DNA of 36,818 bases from contig JAGBDD010000001.1 of NCBI GenBank assembly GCA_017937685.1, positions 1 to 36,818 on the forward strand, given 5' to 3'. This DNA comes from Thermoguttaceae bacterium (GTDB lineage Bacteria; Planctomycetota; Planctomycetia; Pirellulales; Thermoguttaceae). This document shows, piece by piece, positions 29,945-36,619 of this stretch; the first letter of the stretch is position 1, and every line of letters starts with the position of its first letter. The translations under genes were made by a program, and so were the position numbers. The notes beneath the pieces were generated by a model. The model worked only from the letters and a program-made list of their open reading frames with translations. It ran no database searches and had not been told where the DNA came from.

Positions 29945-30168
29945 AACGCCAACCCCTTTCTTTTAGCAGACTTGCCGACAATAAACCGCGTCAGCTCTTC
30001 GACGCGTTCACCAAGTTGAGTTTCTTCCAGCGAACAACGTTCGTCGGCGTCGAGTTCGTCCTCGAACGCTTCGATCGCGTTCAAACAAGCGACGCCGCGT
30101 TCGCCGGGAATCGCTTCCGCGTAATCGTTTAAGACGTCGCAAATGCGTCGGGCTTTTTCAATCGTCAT
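29938..30168 (-). CDS. Small acidic helical protein
   Basis: A 76-residue protein with AGGAG nine bases before ATG. Composed of acidic helices (ICDVLNDYAEAIPGERG, then FEDELDADERCSLEE). A frameshifted copy of its first 23 codons lies at 30611-30672 behind the paralogue of the gene upstream, which shows that a two-gene unit was duplicated here. Function unknown. Confidence 0.7.
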   Translation of the reverse strand: MTIEKARRICDVLNDYAEAIPGERGVACLNAIEAFEDELDADERCSLEETQLGERVEELTRFIVGKSAKRKGLALC

Positions 30169-30173
30169 TATTA

Positions 30174-30578
30174 TTACTCCTCGTCGTCAATTCCCCAATT
30201 TTCCCAGTCAGATTCCATTTCTTCGCCTTGCCGCTTGTTCGCGATAAAGTCTTTCAAACGTTCAATTTTCTTCAAAACTTTCGTCAAGACGACGCCGCTC
30301 AAAATAAGCCGTCCAACGTCGACGGCTACCGATTTCGTCATAAAATCCGCCTCCGCCAGCTCGACGTAACACTCGCGAATAATCGAGTTCCGCGCTTCGT
30401 CGTATTGATTAATAAAGATTTCATTGCCCCACAAGCCGTTAAGGTCGACCCGCGCTTGTCTGATTTTGTCGTCAAAAATCTTGCGCAACGCTCGCACCGT
30501 GTCGCGACCTCCGGCGAAACCGGCGAAGTCGTCAAAGTTAAGGTCTTTAAATTCGGGAAGTTGAAGTTCTTTTTTCAT
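30174..30578 (-). CDS. Hypothetical protein, family C paralogue
   Basis: A 134-residue protein with AGGAG before ATG. Aligned along its whole length with the gene at 30668-31072: MKKELQLPEFKDLNFDDF versus MKKEFVITKFEDVMFRDF, a middle AEADF/AEVDF, then the GRLIL block followed by a helical charged end. The hydrophobic GRLILSGVVLTKVLKK stretch could contact a membrane or form a core helix. Function unknown. Confidence 0.7.
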   Translation of the reverse strand: MKKELQLPEFKDLNFDDFAGFAGGRDTVRALRKIFDDKIRQARVDLNGLWGNEIFINQYDEARNSIIRECYVELAEADFMTKSVAVDVGRLILSGVVLTKVLKKIERLKDFIANKRQGEEMESDWENWGIDDEE

Positions 30579-30610
30579 TGTTCTTTCTCCTAATCTTCAA
30601 TTAACAATCA

Positions 30611-30672
30611 TTCTCCGGGAATCGTTTCCGCGTAATCGTTCAAGACGTTGCAAATGCGTCGGGCTTTTCAAT
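30611..30672 (-). pseudogene. Truncated copy of the gene at 29938-30168
   Basis: About 62 bases match the first 70 bases of the gene at 29938-30168 closely (both contain CCCGACGCATTTGC), but the run AAAAAG has lost one A, putting a TGA within 12 codons, and the match ends after the Pro-Gly-Glu codons. It sits behind the family C paralogue, in the same relative place as the intact gene behind its own. Confidence 0.7.
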
Positions 30673-31072
30673 CATCATATTCTTCCTCCAAAATATCCCA
30701 GCTTTTGTTTTCCTTATCTTCAACTTCTTTTTCGATCGTTTCTTTCAGTTCTCTAACGTCGTTGACAACTGCGGAAACCGCAAACCCAATCAGAATAAGG
30801 CGTCCGATATTATTTTCACACGACCTCCATTTAAAGTCGACTTCCGCTAATCTAATGGAATGTTCGTGAAGTCGATCAAGTTGCGAATCATTGTAATTAC
30901 GATAGCGAGAATTGCTATCAAGCATTTTGTTGATTGTTCTCCTCGCCGCATTCATCGCGTCTTCGAAAGCCTTTTTAAGCGCGAAAACGACGTCTTTTTT
31001 CCCGACGTAGTTTTCAAAATCTCTGAACATTACGTCCTCGAATTTGGTAATTACAAATTCTTTTTTCATCAT
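30668..31072 (-). CDS. Hypothetical protein, family C paralogue
   Basis: A 134-residue protein. ATGATG start with AAGGAGG just upstream and an ATGA overlap with the ArdA-like gene before it. It is a paralogue of 30174-30578 with the same block order (DVVFALKKAFEDAMNAARR; GRLILIGFAVSAVVNDV) and an acidic end (EEEYDD). Probably helical; function unknown. Confidence 0.7.
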   Translation of the reverse strand: MMKKEFVITKFEDVMFRDFENYVGKKDVVFALKKAFEDAMNAARRTINKMLDSNSRYRNYNDSQLDRLHEHSIRLAEVDFKWRSCENNIGRLILIGFAVSAVVNDVRELKETIEKEVEDKENKSWDILEEEYDD

Positions 31073-31644
31073 TCTTCCTCCTTGTTTCCAACCAAAAACC
31101 ATTCGCCAAACGTAACGGACGCTTGAAGCCGCGTCCCCAAACGTTTTTCTTGCGCTCGACCAAAGTCGTCGAGCCGCAACGTTTCCCGCAATTTCTCCGG
31201 TTCGTTCAGACAGTCGGCGAAACCGAATTCCCGAGCGAAATATTCGCCAATATTCTCGTAACTCTTGTTTTGATCTTCGCCGTCAAATTCGGCGCCCGTC
31301 CAAACGATTTCGTCTGCCAAGTCGACCGCGTCGTAAAAACTTTCTCCGTTCTCTTGATAGGCAAAAATAAACGATTTAAGCCATTCGTCACCGCGTTCTT
31401 CCCAAGTTCGAAACAGCAGCTTGACTTGAATCGGTCTCGACGGAATCTTGATTAACTCCGTCAAAAGCGGTTCGTTGCGACACAGTGATCTATAATCGTC
31501 AACGGCGTCGCAAAGAACAACTTTATCGCAATGCGAGTAGAAATCGCCGTCGCCCAAAAACCACTTATAGTAATCAATTTTTTCATCCGGACTCCACCAT
31601 TTTTCTTCGCCGTAGACGTCTTTGATTTTAAATTTAATATTCAT
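31069..31644 (-). CDS. ArdA-like antirestriction protein, separate copy
   Basis: A 191-residue acidic protein with AAAGGAAAG before ATG. Most similar in plan to the copy at 24934-25482: an N-terminal FKIKDVYGEEKWWSPDE strand region, QVKLLFRTWEERGDEWLKS in the middle, DEIVWTGAEFDGED, ENIGEYFAREFG, and a final RLDDFGRAQEK in place of the YFDYE box. It lies 3.6 kb from the rest of the ArdA array, at the head of the train of small genes. Assigned by pattern; a DNA-mimic role is inferred. Confidence 0.65.
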   Translation of the reverse strand: MNIKFKIKDVYGEEKWWSPDEKIDYYKWFLGDGDFYSHCDKVVLCDAVDDYRSLCRNEPLLTELIKIPSRPIQVKLLFRTWEERGDEWLKSFIFAYQENGESFYDAVDLADEIVWTGAEFDGEDQNKSYENIGEYFAREFGFADCLNEPEKLRETLRLDDFGRAQEKRLGTRLQASVTFGEWFLVGNKEEE

Positions 31645-31704
31645 GCTTTCCTTTCCAACAGTTTTGCTTCTCGCGACTCCATCTTAATCCGCTTCAAAAA
31701 ATTT

Positions 31705-31797
31705 TTAAGATTTAATCGAAGCGGAAAACGCTTTAAGACGTCGCAAGAAACAAGTTAAGATAGCGACAACCCCGGCTAACAACCGGCGGAATAACAT
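31705..31797 (-). CDS. Possible 30-residue hydrophobic peptide
   Basis: ATG to TAA encodes a peptide with one hydrophobic helix flanked by Arg/Lys (LFRRLLAGVVAILTCFLRR). Composition resembles small membrane toxins or holin-like peptides. There is no clear ribosome binding site, and a seven-base inverted repeat (CCGCTTC...GAAGCGG) covers its 3' end. It may equally be a chance frame. Confidence 0.25.
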   Translation of the reverse strand: MLFRRLLAGVVAILTCFLRRLKAFSASIKS

Positions 31798-31836
31798 TTT
31801 AAAGAAACTCAATGGGTGGCATTATCGTCGAACGTT

Positions 31837-31894
31837 GAGAGAACCCCGTTCGGGAGTCGAACCCGAATAAACGACCGCGCGAGGTTGTTCGCTC
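31837..31894 (-). ncRNA. tRNA-like hairpin with a perfect T arm
   Basis: TCGGG-TTCGACT-CCCGA is a canonical tRNA T arm. It is closed by CCTCG/CGGGG and then GAGCGAA/TTCTCTC (one mismatch), making a 58-base acceptor/T-arm-like stem with no D or anticodon arm. It begins on the TAG stop of the gene at 31894-32142. It could be a tRNA relic or a functional tRNA-like structure in the 3' UTR. Confidence 0.4.
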
Positions 31895-32142
31895 TATTTT
31901 CCGAGCGCGTTGACAAGCGTCAAGTAATTCCATTTCGCTTGCAATTTGAGACTTTCGACAACGCTTCCGCGTCCTTCGTCGATCAGTCGTTCGACGCCGT
32001 ACTCTTGCGCTTGGGTAATTCGGACGTCGACAAGGTAAGTCGCTTGATAAAGCGGGAGCCATTTTTCGTCGGGAACGTCCCCGCCCTTTTCCCAAAGCAA
32101 ACTAAACGATTTTTCTTGACATTTAATCGCTTCCGATAACAT
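31894..32142 (-). CDS. Small hypothetical protein
   Basis: An 82-residue protein with AAGGAG eight bases before ATG. It has a helical body (LPLYQATYLVDVRITQAQEY), where YQATY recalls the YQATYIATLQTRY stretch of the gene at 22611-23003. It ends in TAG directly before a tRNA-like hairpin; reading through the TAG would add 22 codons. It follows AbiEii by 125 bases. Function unknown. Confidence 0.65.
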   Translation of the reverse strand: MLSEAIKCQEKSFSLLWEKGGDVPDEKWLPLYQATYLVDVRITQAQEYGVERLIDEGRGSVVESLKLQAKWNYLTLVNALGK

Positions 32143-32160
32143 AGTATCTCCTTCTATCGC

Positions 32161-32174
32161 TACACATTGTAACA
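32161..32174 (-). promoter_or_regulatory. Repeated motif TGTTACANNGTGTA, copy 2
   Basis: TGTTACAATGTGTA on the minus strand, 19 bases before the start of the gene at 31894-32142. It contains a sequence resembling an extended -10 box (TGTTACAAT), but no good -35 box lies at the right distance. Same motif as at 27481-27494 and 34768-34781. Confidence 0.35.
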
Positions 32175-32266
32175 TTTAACGACAAAATAAAATCGTCCGC
32201 CAAGTTGAGAACGCGCTCGCTCGACGGGCGATTCAATGCGATAGGTCTTGTATCTCTTGCCAACGC

Positions 32267-33091
32267 TTACGATAACAATGCTTTCAGCGCGGCGATAATT
32301 TGAGCGTACTCGATATTCGCCGCGTATGCGAACTGCTTTCGATACTTTTCCCACATCGCTTTAAGTTCCGGACTTTCTTCGACGTTGGCAAGGATTCCAC
32401 AAACGTCCGCAATTTTTTGCGTCGTACCGCGACGTCCCGCCGTCGCCCTTAACGCGTCGGCAAACACCGTCCTATCGAAATCTTGAGTCGACGTTAAGAT
32501 GTAAACGTCGTAAAAGTCTCTGGGGCGCGTGTTGAAGACACCGCGTCGCAAGATTGTTTCCGTCTTCTCCGCCAAGACGGTTTCGGTGTTGTACGTCCAC
32601 AGTTCGTACTGTTTTTCGCCGTCAAAAATCTCGGAAAAATTACGCCGTATCGCGTCGGGCGTCATCGCGTCGCCAACGGATATATCGATCGTTAGCGGAG
32701 TTCGTAACGTATCGAACGTCGCGACTAACGCCGCCCGGTATCCGCCGTAAATATCGTCTTCGCGAATCTCCGTAATCGCGCCGACTTCAAACGCGACTTC
32801 GTCGTCAAGCGCGACGGCGCCGACTTCTTCCAGCGCTTTACGTATAACGTCCGGCTTAAGAGGCAAGTTTTTAAGGGTCGCGTCCATATCCATCGTCGCA
32901 CGGTTGTTGAGCCCGACGATGGCGGCGACTAATATTCCGCCTTTTAACACGAACTTTTCTCGGTACTTAGAGCCGGAAAGCCTAACTAACAGGCGCTCGA
33001 ACATATAGTTTTGCAACATAACTTGCGCGGTAATGTTCTTTTGCTTGGCTAGGTTGCGCAACTTCGCCTTCAAGCTCATTGCCTTGCTCAT
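32267..33091 (-). CDS. abiEii: AbiEii-type nucleotidyltransferase toxin
   Basis: A 274-residue protein of the AbiEii/MenT nucleotidyltransferase family, toxin of type IV toxin-antitoxin and abortive-infection systems; family members transfer nucleotides to tRNA or other targets. Visible motifs: VLKGGILVAAIVG and then MDMDATL (about 47-75), the G-x-D-x-D catalytic box; LTIDISVGD (about 132-140); a basic block ILRRGVFNTRPRDFYDVYIL (about 180-200) that includes the family R-x-x-D-x-x-D motif. The start overlaps the antitoxin stop by ATGA and has GGAGG seven bases upstream. Length and gene order are typical. Confidence 0.88.
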   Translation of the reverse strand: MSKAMSLKAKLRNLAKQKNITAQVMLQNYMFERLLVRLSGSKYREKFVLKGGILVAAIVGLNNRATMDMDATLKNLPLKPDVIRKALEEVGAVALDDEVAFEVGAITEIREDDIYGGYRAALVATFDTLRTPLTIDISVGDAMTPDAIRRNFSEIFDGEKQYELWTYNTETVLAEKTETILRRGVFNTRPRDFYDVYILTSTQDFDRTVFADALRATAGRRGTTQKIADVCGILANVEESPELKAMWEKYRKQFAYAANIEYAQIIAALKALLS

Positions 33092-33681
33092 AAAAGCGCC
33101 TCCAAATACAACCGCAAGACGCGAGAAATCCTCATCTTTTTCGCGTAAAAGTCCAATTTATTCAAGTCCTTTTCCCGACTCGACGCGTACATTTTCAACG
33201 CCGCGAGGAACGTTTCGGTTCCCAATTTGTTGCGACTACGCACCGCATCGCAAAGCGTTCGTTCCAAATCGTAAGCGAACACGTCGTTTCCCGCCGGAGT
33301 TTTTAGCGTCGTTTTGCCAAGCTCGAACAAATCCGTTTTGATGTAATACACCTTGCATTCGGATTTAATCGATGCGGAAGGACCGCAGTTGGACGGCGCC
33401 GTTACCGAGTGTTCAAACGGCGTCCGGTCGGAAATCCCATGAAGATAAAGCGCGGTTTCGTGGGAAAAAATCACCTTGGACGACCGCTTGCCGATTAACA
33501 ACAGCTCGTCCGCCATTTCGTCCGGCAGAACGTAACGTCCTTGGGCGATTCTATTGATTTTGTTTTCCTTGCATAATTTCCAAAGCGTCGCCCTCGAAAT
33601 CCCGCGTTGCGCCGCTAATTTCGTTTCGACGATTCCGCCGTTTGAATCCGCGATAGCCGCGAGTTCGTCCATATAGCCCAT
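33088..33681 (-). CDS. abiEi: AbiEi-type antitoxin and autorepressor
   Basis: A 197-residue protein starting at MGYMDELAAI, which has GGAGGG seven bases upstream. An N-terminal winged helix-turn-helix (GGIVETKLAAQRGISRATLW, residues 14-33) is followed by the RIAQGRYVLPDE wing, then an AbiEi C-terminal domain (FSHETALYLHGISDRTP; YDLERTLCDAVRSR). AbiEi proteins neutralise AbiEii and repress the operon by binding inverted repeats in the promoter; suitable palindromes overlap both promoter -35 boxes here. Confidence 0.88.
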   Translation of the reverse strand: MGYMDELAAIADSNGGIVETKLAAQRGISRATLWKLCKENKINRIAQGRYVLPDEMADELLLIGKRSSKVIFSHETALYLHGISDRTPFEHSVTAPSNCGPSASIKSECKVYYIKTDLFELGKTTLKTPAGNDVFAYDLERTLCDAVRSRNKLGTETFLAALKMYASSREKDLNKLDFYAKKMRISRVLRLYLEALL

Positions 33682-33715
33682 ACGTTTGCCCTCCATTGAA
33701 CAACAATCCGACAAT

Positions 33716-33744
33716 ATTATACGCGTTATTATGACGAAAGTCAA
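33716..33744 (-). promoter_or_regulatory. abiE promoter P1 with palindromic operator
   Basis: TTGACT (33739-33744) and a perfect TATAAT (33716-33721) with a 17-base spacer, 35 bases upstream of abiEi. The palindrome TGAC-GAAA-GTCA (33732-33743) overlaps the -35 box, a position suited to repression by AbiEi. Confidence 0.8.
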
Positions 33745-33770
33745 CAGGCCTTGGCGAACAATCGCATAAT

Positions 33771-33799
33771 ATTATCGATGAAATCATGACGAAAGTCAA
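33771..33799 (-). promoter_or_regulatory. Second abiE promoter with the same palindrome
   Basis: TTGACT (33794-33799) and GATAAT (33771-33776), spacer 17, with TGAC-GAAA-GTCA again at 33787-33798. A third, weaker copy (TGAC-GATT-GTCA, 34090-34101) has a TTGACA but no -10 at the right distance. The two good copies are 55 bases apart. Confidence 0.65.
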
Positions 33800-33974
33800 C
33801 AGACGCCCGCCAAGTTATCGTGATAACGACAAATTATTAGAAATTCAAGTCGTTTGCCGCCAACCCCGAAAACTTTTTAGGCGTGTTCTCCCCAATCTTT
33901 GCTTCGTTAATACTTCAATGTTCAAAAGTGTATACCGGGCGAAGAACCTCAGTCGACGTTCACCCAAAGTGCAA

Positions 33975-34037
33975 CGAGTTTTTGTAAAATCCCCCACTTT
34001 TTACGACGAGTTTTTGTCGCGTCGACACACTTTTTAC
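33975..34037. repeat. Two imperfect 32-bp direct repeats
   Basis: CGAGTTTTTGT (33975 and 34007) and CACTTTTTAC (33995 and 34028) make two tandem units of 32-33 bp between the abiE promoters and the small gene at 34115. The rest of 33800-34114 shows no convincing gene. Confidence 0.6.
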
Positions 34038-34114
34038 ACCGAAAGTCCGGTTTTCGTAAACAATCGTCATAATATCGGCGATAAAATTCTGACGATTGTC
34101 AACGGCAAACGCGG

Positions 34115-34231
34115 TTACTCTTTTGCGAGGCGTTCGAACGTCTCTTTAAAATCCTCGAAAACCCTTTCCATAATCTCGCGAAAGCGTTCGTCGTCCGCGT
34201 CGACTTTTTTCTCTTCGTTTTCGTTGTTCAT
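34115..34231 (-). CDS. 38-residue acidic helical peptide
   Basis: A short gene with a consensus AAAGGAG six bases before ATG. The product is a single highly charged helix (DDERFREIMERVFEDFKETF). It stands 48 bases after the terminator of the gene at 34343-34749, and its stop lies close to the third abiE-type palindrome. Function unknown; the ribosome binding site and composition make it more credible than a chance frame. Confidence 0.55.
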   Translation of the reverse strand: MNNENEEKKVDADDERFREIMERVFEDFKETFERLAKE

Positions 34232-34270
34232 TTCACGCTCCTTTACTTGCGTTATGCGACGTTTTAGTTT

Positions 34271-34299
34271 ATAAAAATACCGTTCGACAATCGAACGGT
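34271..34299 (-). terminator. Intrinsic terminator, copy 2 of a repeated element
   Basis: ACCGTTCGA-TTG-TCGAACGGT followed by ATTTTTAT on the minus strand, after the gene at 34343-34749. The hairpin and about 35 bases of flank (AGAGCCGCCGCCGAAA) recur after the gene at 34869. Confidence 0.75.
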
Positions 34300-34342
34300 A
34301 AAAGAGCCGCCGCCGAAATTTCTCCCGACGACGGTTAAGAAA

Positions 34343-34749
34343 TCAAGTCATCTCGCCCAAGTATTCAAACGCGCTTTCAAAATGCTTTTTTGCCGTCAAA
34401 TAGGATTTTTGAGCGGAACTCATAAGCCCAAAAGCCTCGTGTCCTAAGTAGTGTTCCCAGTTATCGTCGTTACTTTTACCGATGAAAAACGCAAGTGAAG
34501 AGACGACAAGCCAACAATAGCGAAAATCGTCCACGAGCATTTCCCAAGTATGATCGTCGTAACCGAAATCACCTCCCAACCTTTCCTTAAAGACCCGCGC
34601 AAGTTGAACCACGCGACGCGCTCTTTTTTTGCGGATTCAACGGCGGGCTTCAATTCTTCAATCTTGCGTTTTACCTCCTTTTCTTCCGCTTCACTGGGAT
34701 TAGCCTCCACAATTTCGCGCCCCATCATATCCTTTTTCATTTCCAACAT
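34343..34749 (-). CDS. Helical protein, frameshifted at A7
   Basis: ATG at 34749 has AAAGG eight bases upstream. The first frame reads as acidic helix (SEAEEKEVKRKIEELKPAVE) up to AAAAAAA (34624-34630), after which it degenerates into unlikely sequence. One base back, the other frame continues with RVVQLARVFKERLGGDFGYD and a helical body ending HFESAFEYLGEMT at TGA 34343. Combined length is about 135 residues. The lesion is the same kind as in the ABC-3C ATPase. Function unknown. Confidence 0.6.
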
Positions 34750-34767
34750 ATCTAAACCTTTATTAAC

Positions 34768-34781
34768 TACACGCTGTAACA
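34768..34781 (-). promoter_or_regulatory. Repeated motif TGTTACANNGTGTA, copy 3
   Basis: TGTTACAGCGTGTA on the minus strand, 18 bases before the start of the gene at 34343-34749 and just after the preceding terminator, so it is the first element of that gene's own leader. Confidence 0.35.
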
Positions 34782-34790
34782 CGATAGATT

Positions 34791-34819
34791 AAAAAAAAAC
34801 GTCGTTCGACAATCGAACG
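34791..34819 (-). terminator. Intrinsic terminator, copy 1 of a repeated element
   Basis: CGTTCGA-TTG-TCGAACG followed by ACG and nine Ts on the minus strand, ending the transcript of the gene at 34869-35642. Near-identical to the terminator at 34271-34299 over about 60 bases including its upstream flank. Confidence 0.8.
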
Positions 34820-34868
34820 GCGAAAGAGCCGCCGCCGAAACTTCTCCCAACGGTGGTTATAAATCGAT

Positions 34869-35642
34869 CTACCGACGCTTAATCGGTCGACTGAAAACCG
34901 GCGACGGCTCGACTTTGCGTTCCGTCAATACCGTGAAGACGGCGATAAGCTCCCCGTCAACGTTTACACGATGCGTTTCTTCGTTGAACGCTTGCGCGTC
35001 TTTGTAGTACACCTTATTAAACGCCGGTACCGACGTCCGAGCTAAAAAGCCCGAAAAGTCGGTTTTTCCGAAACTGTTCGCCGTCGTTTCAGCGTAAACC
35101 GTTAAACCTAACGAGTTAATCGCGCTAACGACGTTGGGGGTATCGGCGAAAACGAGCGCCGCAAGGCGTTTATTATTTTCGTCGAAAGACGCGTTTCGAA
35201 GTTCTTCGAATAACGTAATAAGGTCGTTTAAGTCTTTTTCGTCTTTTTCGCAATACTGATAATCGGCGGCGATGACTTTTACCCCAATTTTAGCGACTTT
35301 TTCGAACGTTGCCCGCAAATTAGCAGGCGCGCCAAAAACGCTATTATCGAGCGTTCGCAAGTCTTGACGGAACGCGCGGTAAAATTTTTTTTGCTTCTCT
35401 TGCAACGTCTTAATTTTAGCCGTATAGTCGGTATCGATCGCCGCCTTTTTCCCTTTTTTCGGCGGCTTTTCAGCCGCTTTTTCGGGCGTTGACGATGCTT
35501 CAACTTCCTTTTCGGTAGTCGTTTCGGGCGTTTCGGGCGTTTCGCTCAAATTTTCATCGAGCTTTTCGACCGTTTCGACCGCCATTTCCGGCGCGTTGAC
35601 GTTAGCGTTTTCGTTTGTGTTGCGTTGTTGCGATTTTTTCAT
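34869..35642 (-). CDS. Hypothetical protein with disordered acidic N-terminus
   Basis: A 257-residue protein from the ATG at 35642 (AAGGG upstream). Residues 1-75 are low-complexity Glu/Thr/Pro, ending in a basic patch (KPPKKGKKAA), followed by a helical coiled-coil region (KIKTLQEKQKKFYRAFRQDL) and an alpha/beta C-terminal domain containing NKRLAALVFADTPNVVSAI. It is monocistronic: two strong promoters and a 400-500 base structured leader upstream, an intrinsic terminator downstream. No family is recognised. A DNA- or RNA-binding or maintenance role is conceivable from the basic patch and elaborate leader, but that is only inference. Confidence 0.7.
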   Translation of the reverse strand: MKKSQQRNTNENANVNAPEMAVETVEKLDENLSETPETPETTTEKEVEASSTPEKAAEKPPKKGKKAAIDTDYTAKIKTLQEKQKKFYRAFRQDLRTLDNSVFGAPANLRATFEKVAKIGVKVIAADYQYCEKDEKDLNDLITLFEELRNASFDENNKRLAALVFADTPNVVSAINSLGLTVYAETTANSFGKTDFSGFLARTSVPAFNKVYYKDAQAFNEETHRVNVDGELIAVFTVLTERKVEPSPVFSRPIKRR

Positions 35643-35940
35643 AGTTGCTACCCTTGAAAAAAAATGACGCGTCAACGCGCTTTTCACGCGTTGGCGCGAA
35701 AAGACTAAAATATAGGAACGGCGACGGTTTAGGACGTAACGGAAAGCACTTTTCGCGCGTTCCTATTCCGCCGTCGCCGTTTGAACGCTAAATATATTGC
35801 CTAATTGTAAAATACCCCGCGTTCGTTACCGAAACGCGCCGATAATCGATAGTTGCTAGCGGTTGCTATGCTAGCCGATTTTCGGTACGGTTTTCAAGCA
35901 ACTCCCCCCTTGTTTTCGTTGCTACTCTAACGCGGGGTCG
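35643..35940. other. Non-coding leader region rich in inverted repeats
   Basis: No gene is seen. Nested inverted repeats include CGCGTCAACGCG/CGCGTTGGCGCG (35668-35697), ATAGGAACG...CGTTCCTAT with GGCGACGG...CCGTCGCC (35711-35780), and CCCCGCGTT...AACGCGGGG (about 35815-35936). The heptamer TAGCAAC occurs four times on the minus strand, once next to the start codon of the downstream gene. Confidence 0.55.
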
Positions 35941-35960
35941 ACCGTTCGGCGGTCAAGCCG

Positions 35961-36011
35961 CTTGACGTGCGAGCGCAAACGCCCGCGGCTCCTTGCCTTG
36001 GAGCCGTCAAG
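35961..36011. ncRNA. Three-way-junction RNA fold
   Basis: P1 CTTGACG/CGTCAAG (7 bp) encloses P2 GGCTCC/GGAGCC (6 bp, 7-base loop) and P3 CGCTCGC/GCGGGCG (7 bp, 4-base loop) with almost no unpaired bases. On the plus strand it is followed at once by TTTTTT, so it could end a plus-strand transcript; on the minus strand it lies in the leader of the gene at 34869-35642. The strand of action is undecided. Confidence 0.5.
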
Positions 36012-36045
36012 TTTTTTAAAGGTCTTCTTTCAACCTTCTATAGAT

Positions 36046-36073
36046 AGTATAAGCGAAAAATCCATTTTGTCAA
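36046..36073 (-). promoter_or_regulatory. sigma70-like promoter, proximal
   Basis: TTGACA (36068-36073) and TATACT (36046-36051) with a 16-base spacer, reading toward the gene at 34869-35642 through a leader of about 400 bases. Confidence 0.7.
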
Positions 36074-36154
36074 GCGGTTTTCGGTCTTTTTTTGAACTTT
36101 TTCGCGCTCTAAGCGACGGATTTTTAAGGGGTTACCCCCAACGCTTATACATAT

Positions 36155-36183
36155 AGTATACCCGAAAAAGCCGCATTTGTCAA
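36155..36183 (-). promoter_or_regulatory. sigma70-like promoter, distal
   Basis: TTGACA (36178-36183) and TATACT (36155-36160) with a 17-base spacer. Spacer and flanks resemble those of the proximal promoter 110 bases away (both have a CTTGACAAA start and a TTTTTCG spacer), so the two probably arose by duplication. Confidence 0.75.
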
Positions 36184-36600
36184 GGGGTTTTTGGCGTTTT
36201 CTCGAAAAATTTTCACGCCGTAAACCCTTGAAAATAAATAACTTAGAGCGAGCGGCGAAAGAAATTTCAAAATTCCTAAACGTTGTTATCAAAGGACTTG
36301 TGTAAACGTGTAAAAAACGCTTGTCGACGCAAAAAACGCGCCCAAAATCCTCTGCCTTTTTAGTCGGGATAGTGCCTAACCACCCAAAAGACGCTATCTC
36401 TGCTATCAAAGTAGAGATAGCCGCTCCACTAGAAACCACCCTAAAAAATTTTTTGAATCCTCCTAAGTCTTTATTTTACGCAGTCTAGGGGCGGAAGCCT
36501 ACAATTTATACACCGGCTTTATTTGTTTACTCAACCCATGCGGCAAACAAATTCCGGTGTATTCTTCTTTCTTTCTAACTCAACTCTTTTCTTGATTTAC
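36184..36600. other. Non-coding stretch with two inverted repeats
   Basis: No gene is seen. GCTATCTCT...AGAGATAGC (36393-36421) and a two-part repeat ATACACCGG...CCGGTGTAT with ATTTGTTT...AAACAAAT (36508-36562) are present. The second is flanked by T-rich sequence and could be a terminator or a mobile-element end. Confidence 0.5.
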
Positions 36601-36619
36601 GTTCGCGCTATAATATCGC

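Noticed and set aside
33786..34274. Plus-strand 162-codon frame over the abiE promoters
   Set aside because: It covers promoters, palindromes and direct repeats, has an unlikely basic composition, and lies opposite a better supported small gene.
36508..36562. Insertion-sequence terminal repeats
   Set aside because: The inverted arms are only about 40 bases apart and enclose no transposase; a terminator or hairpin is simpler.
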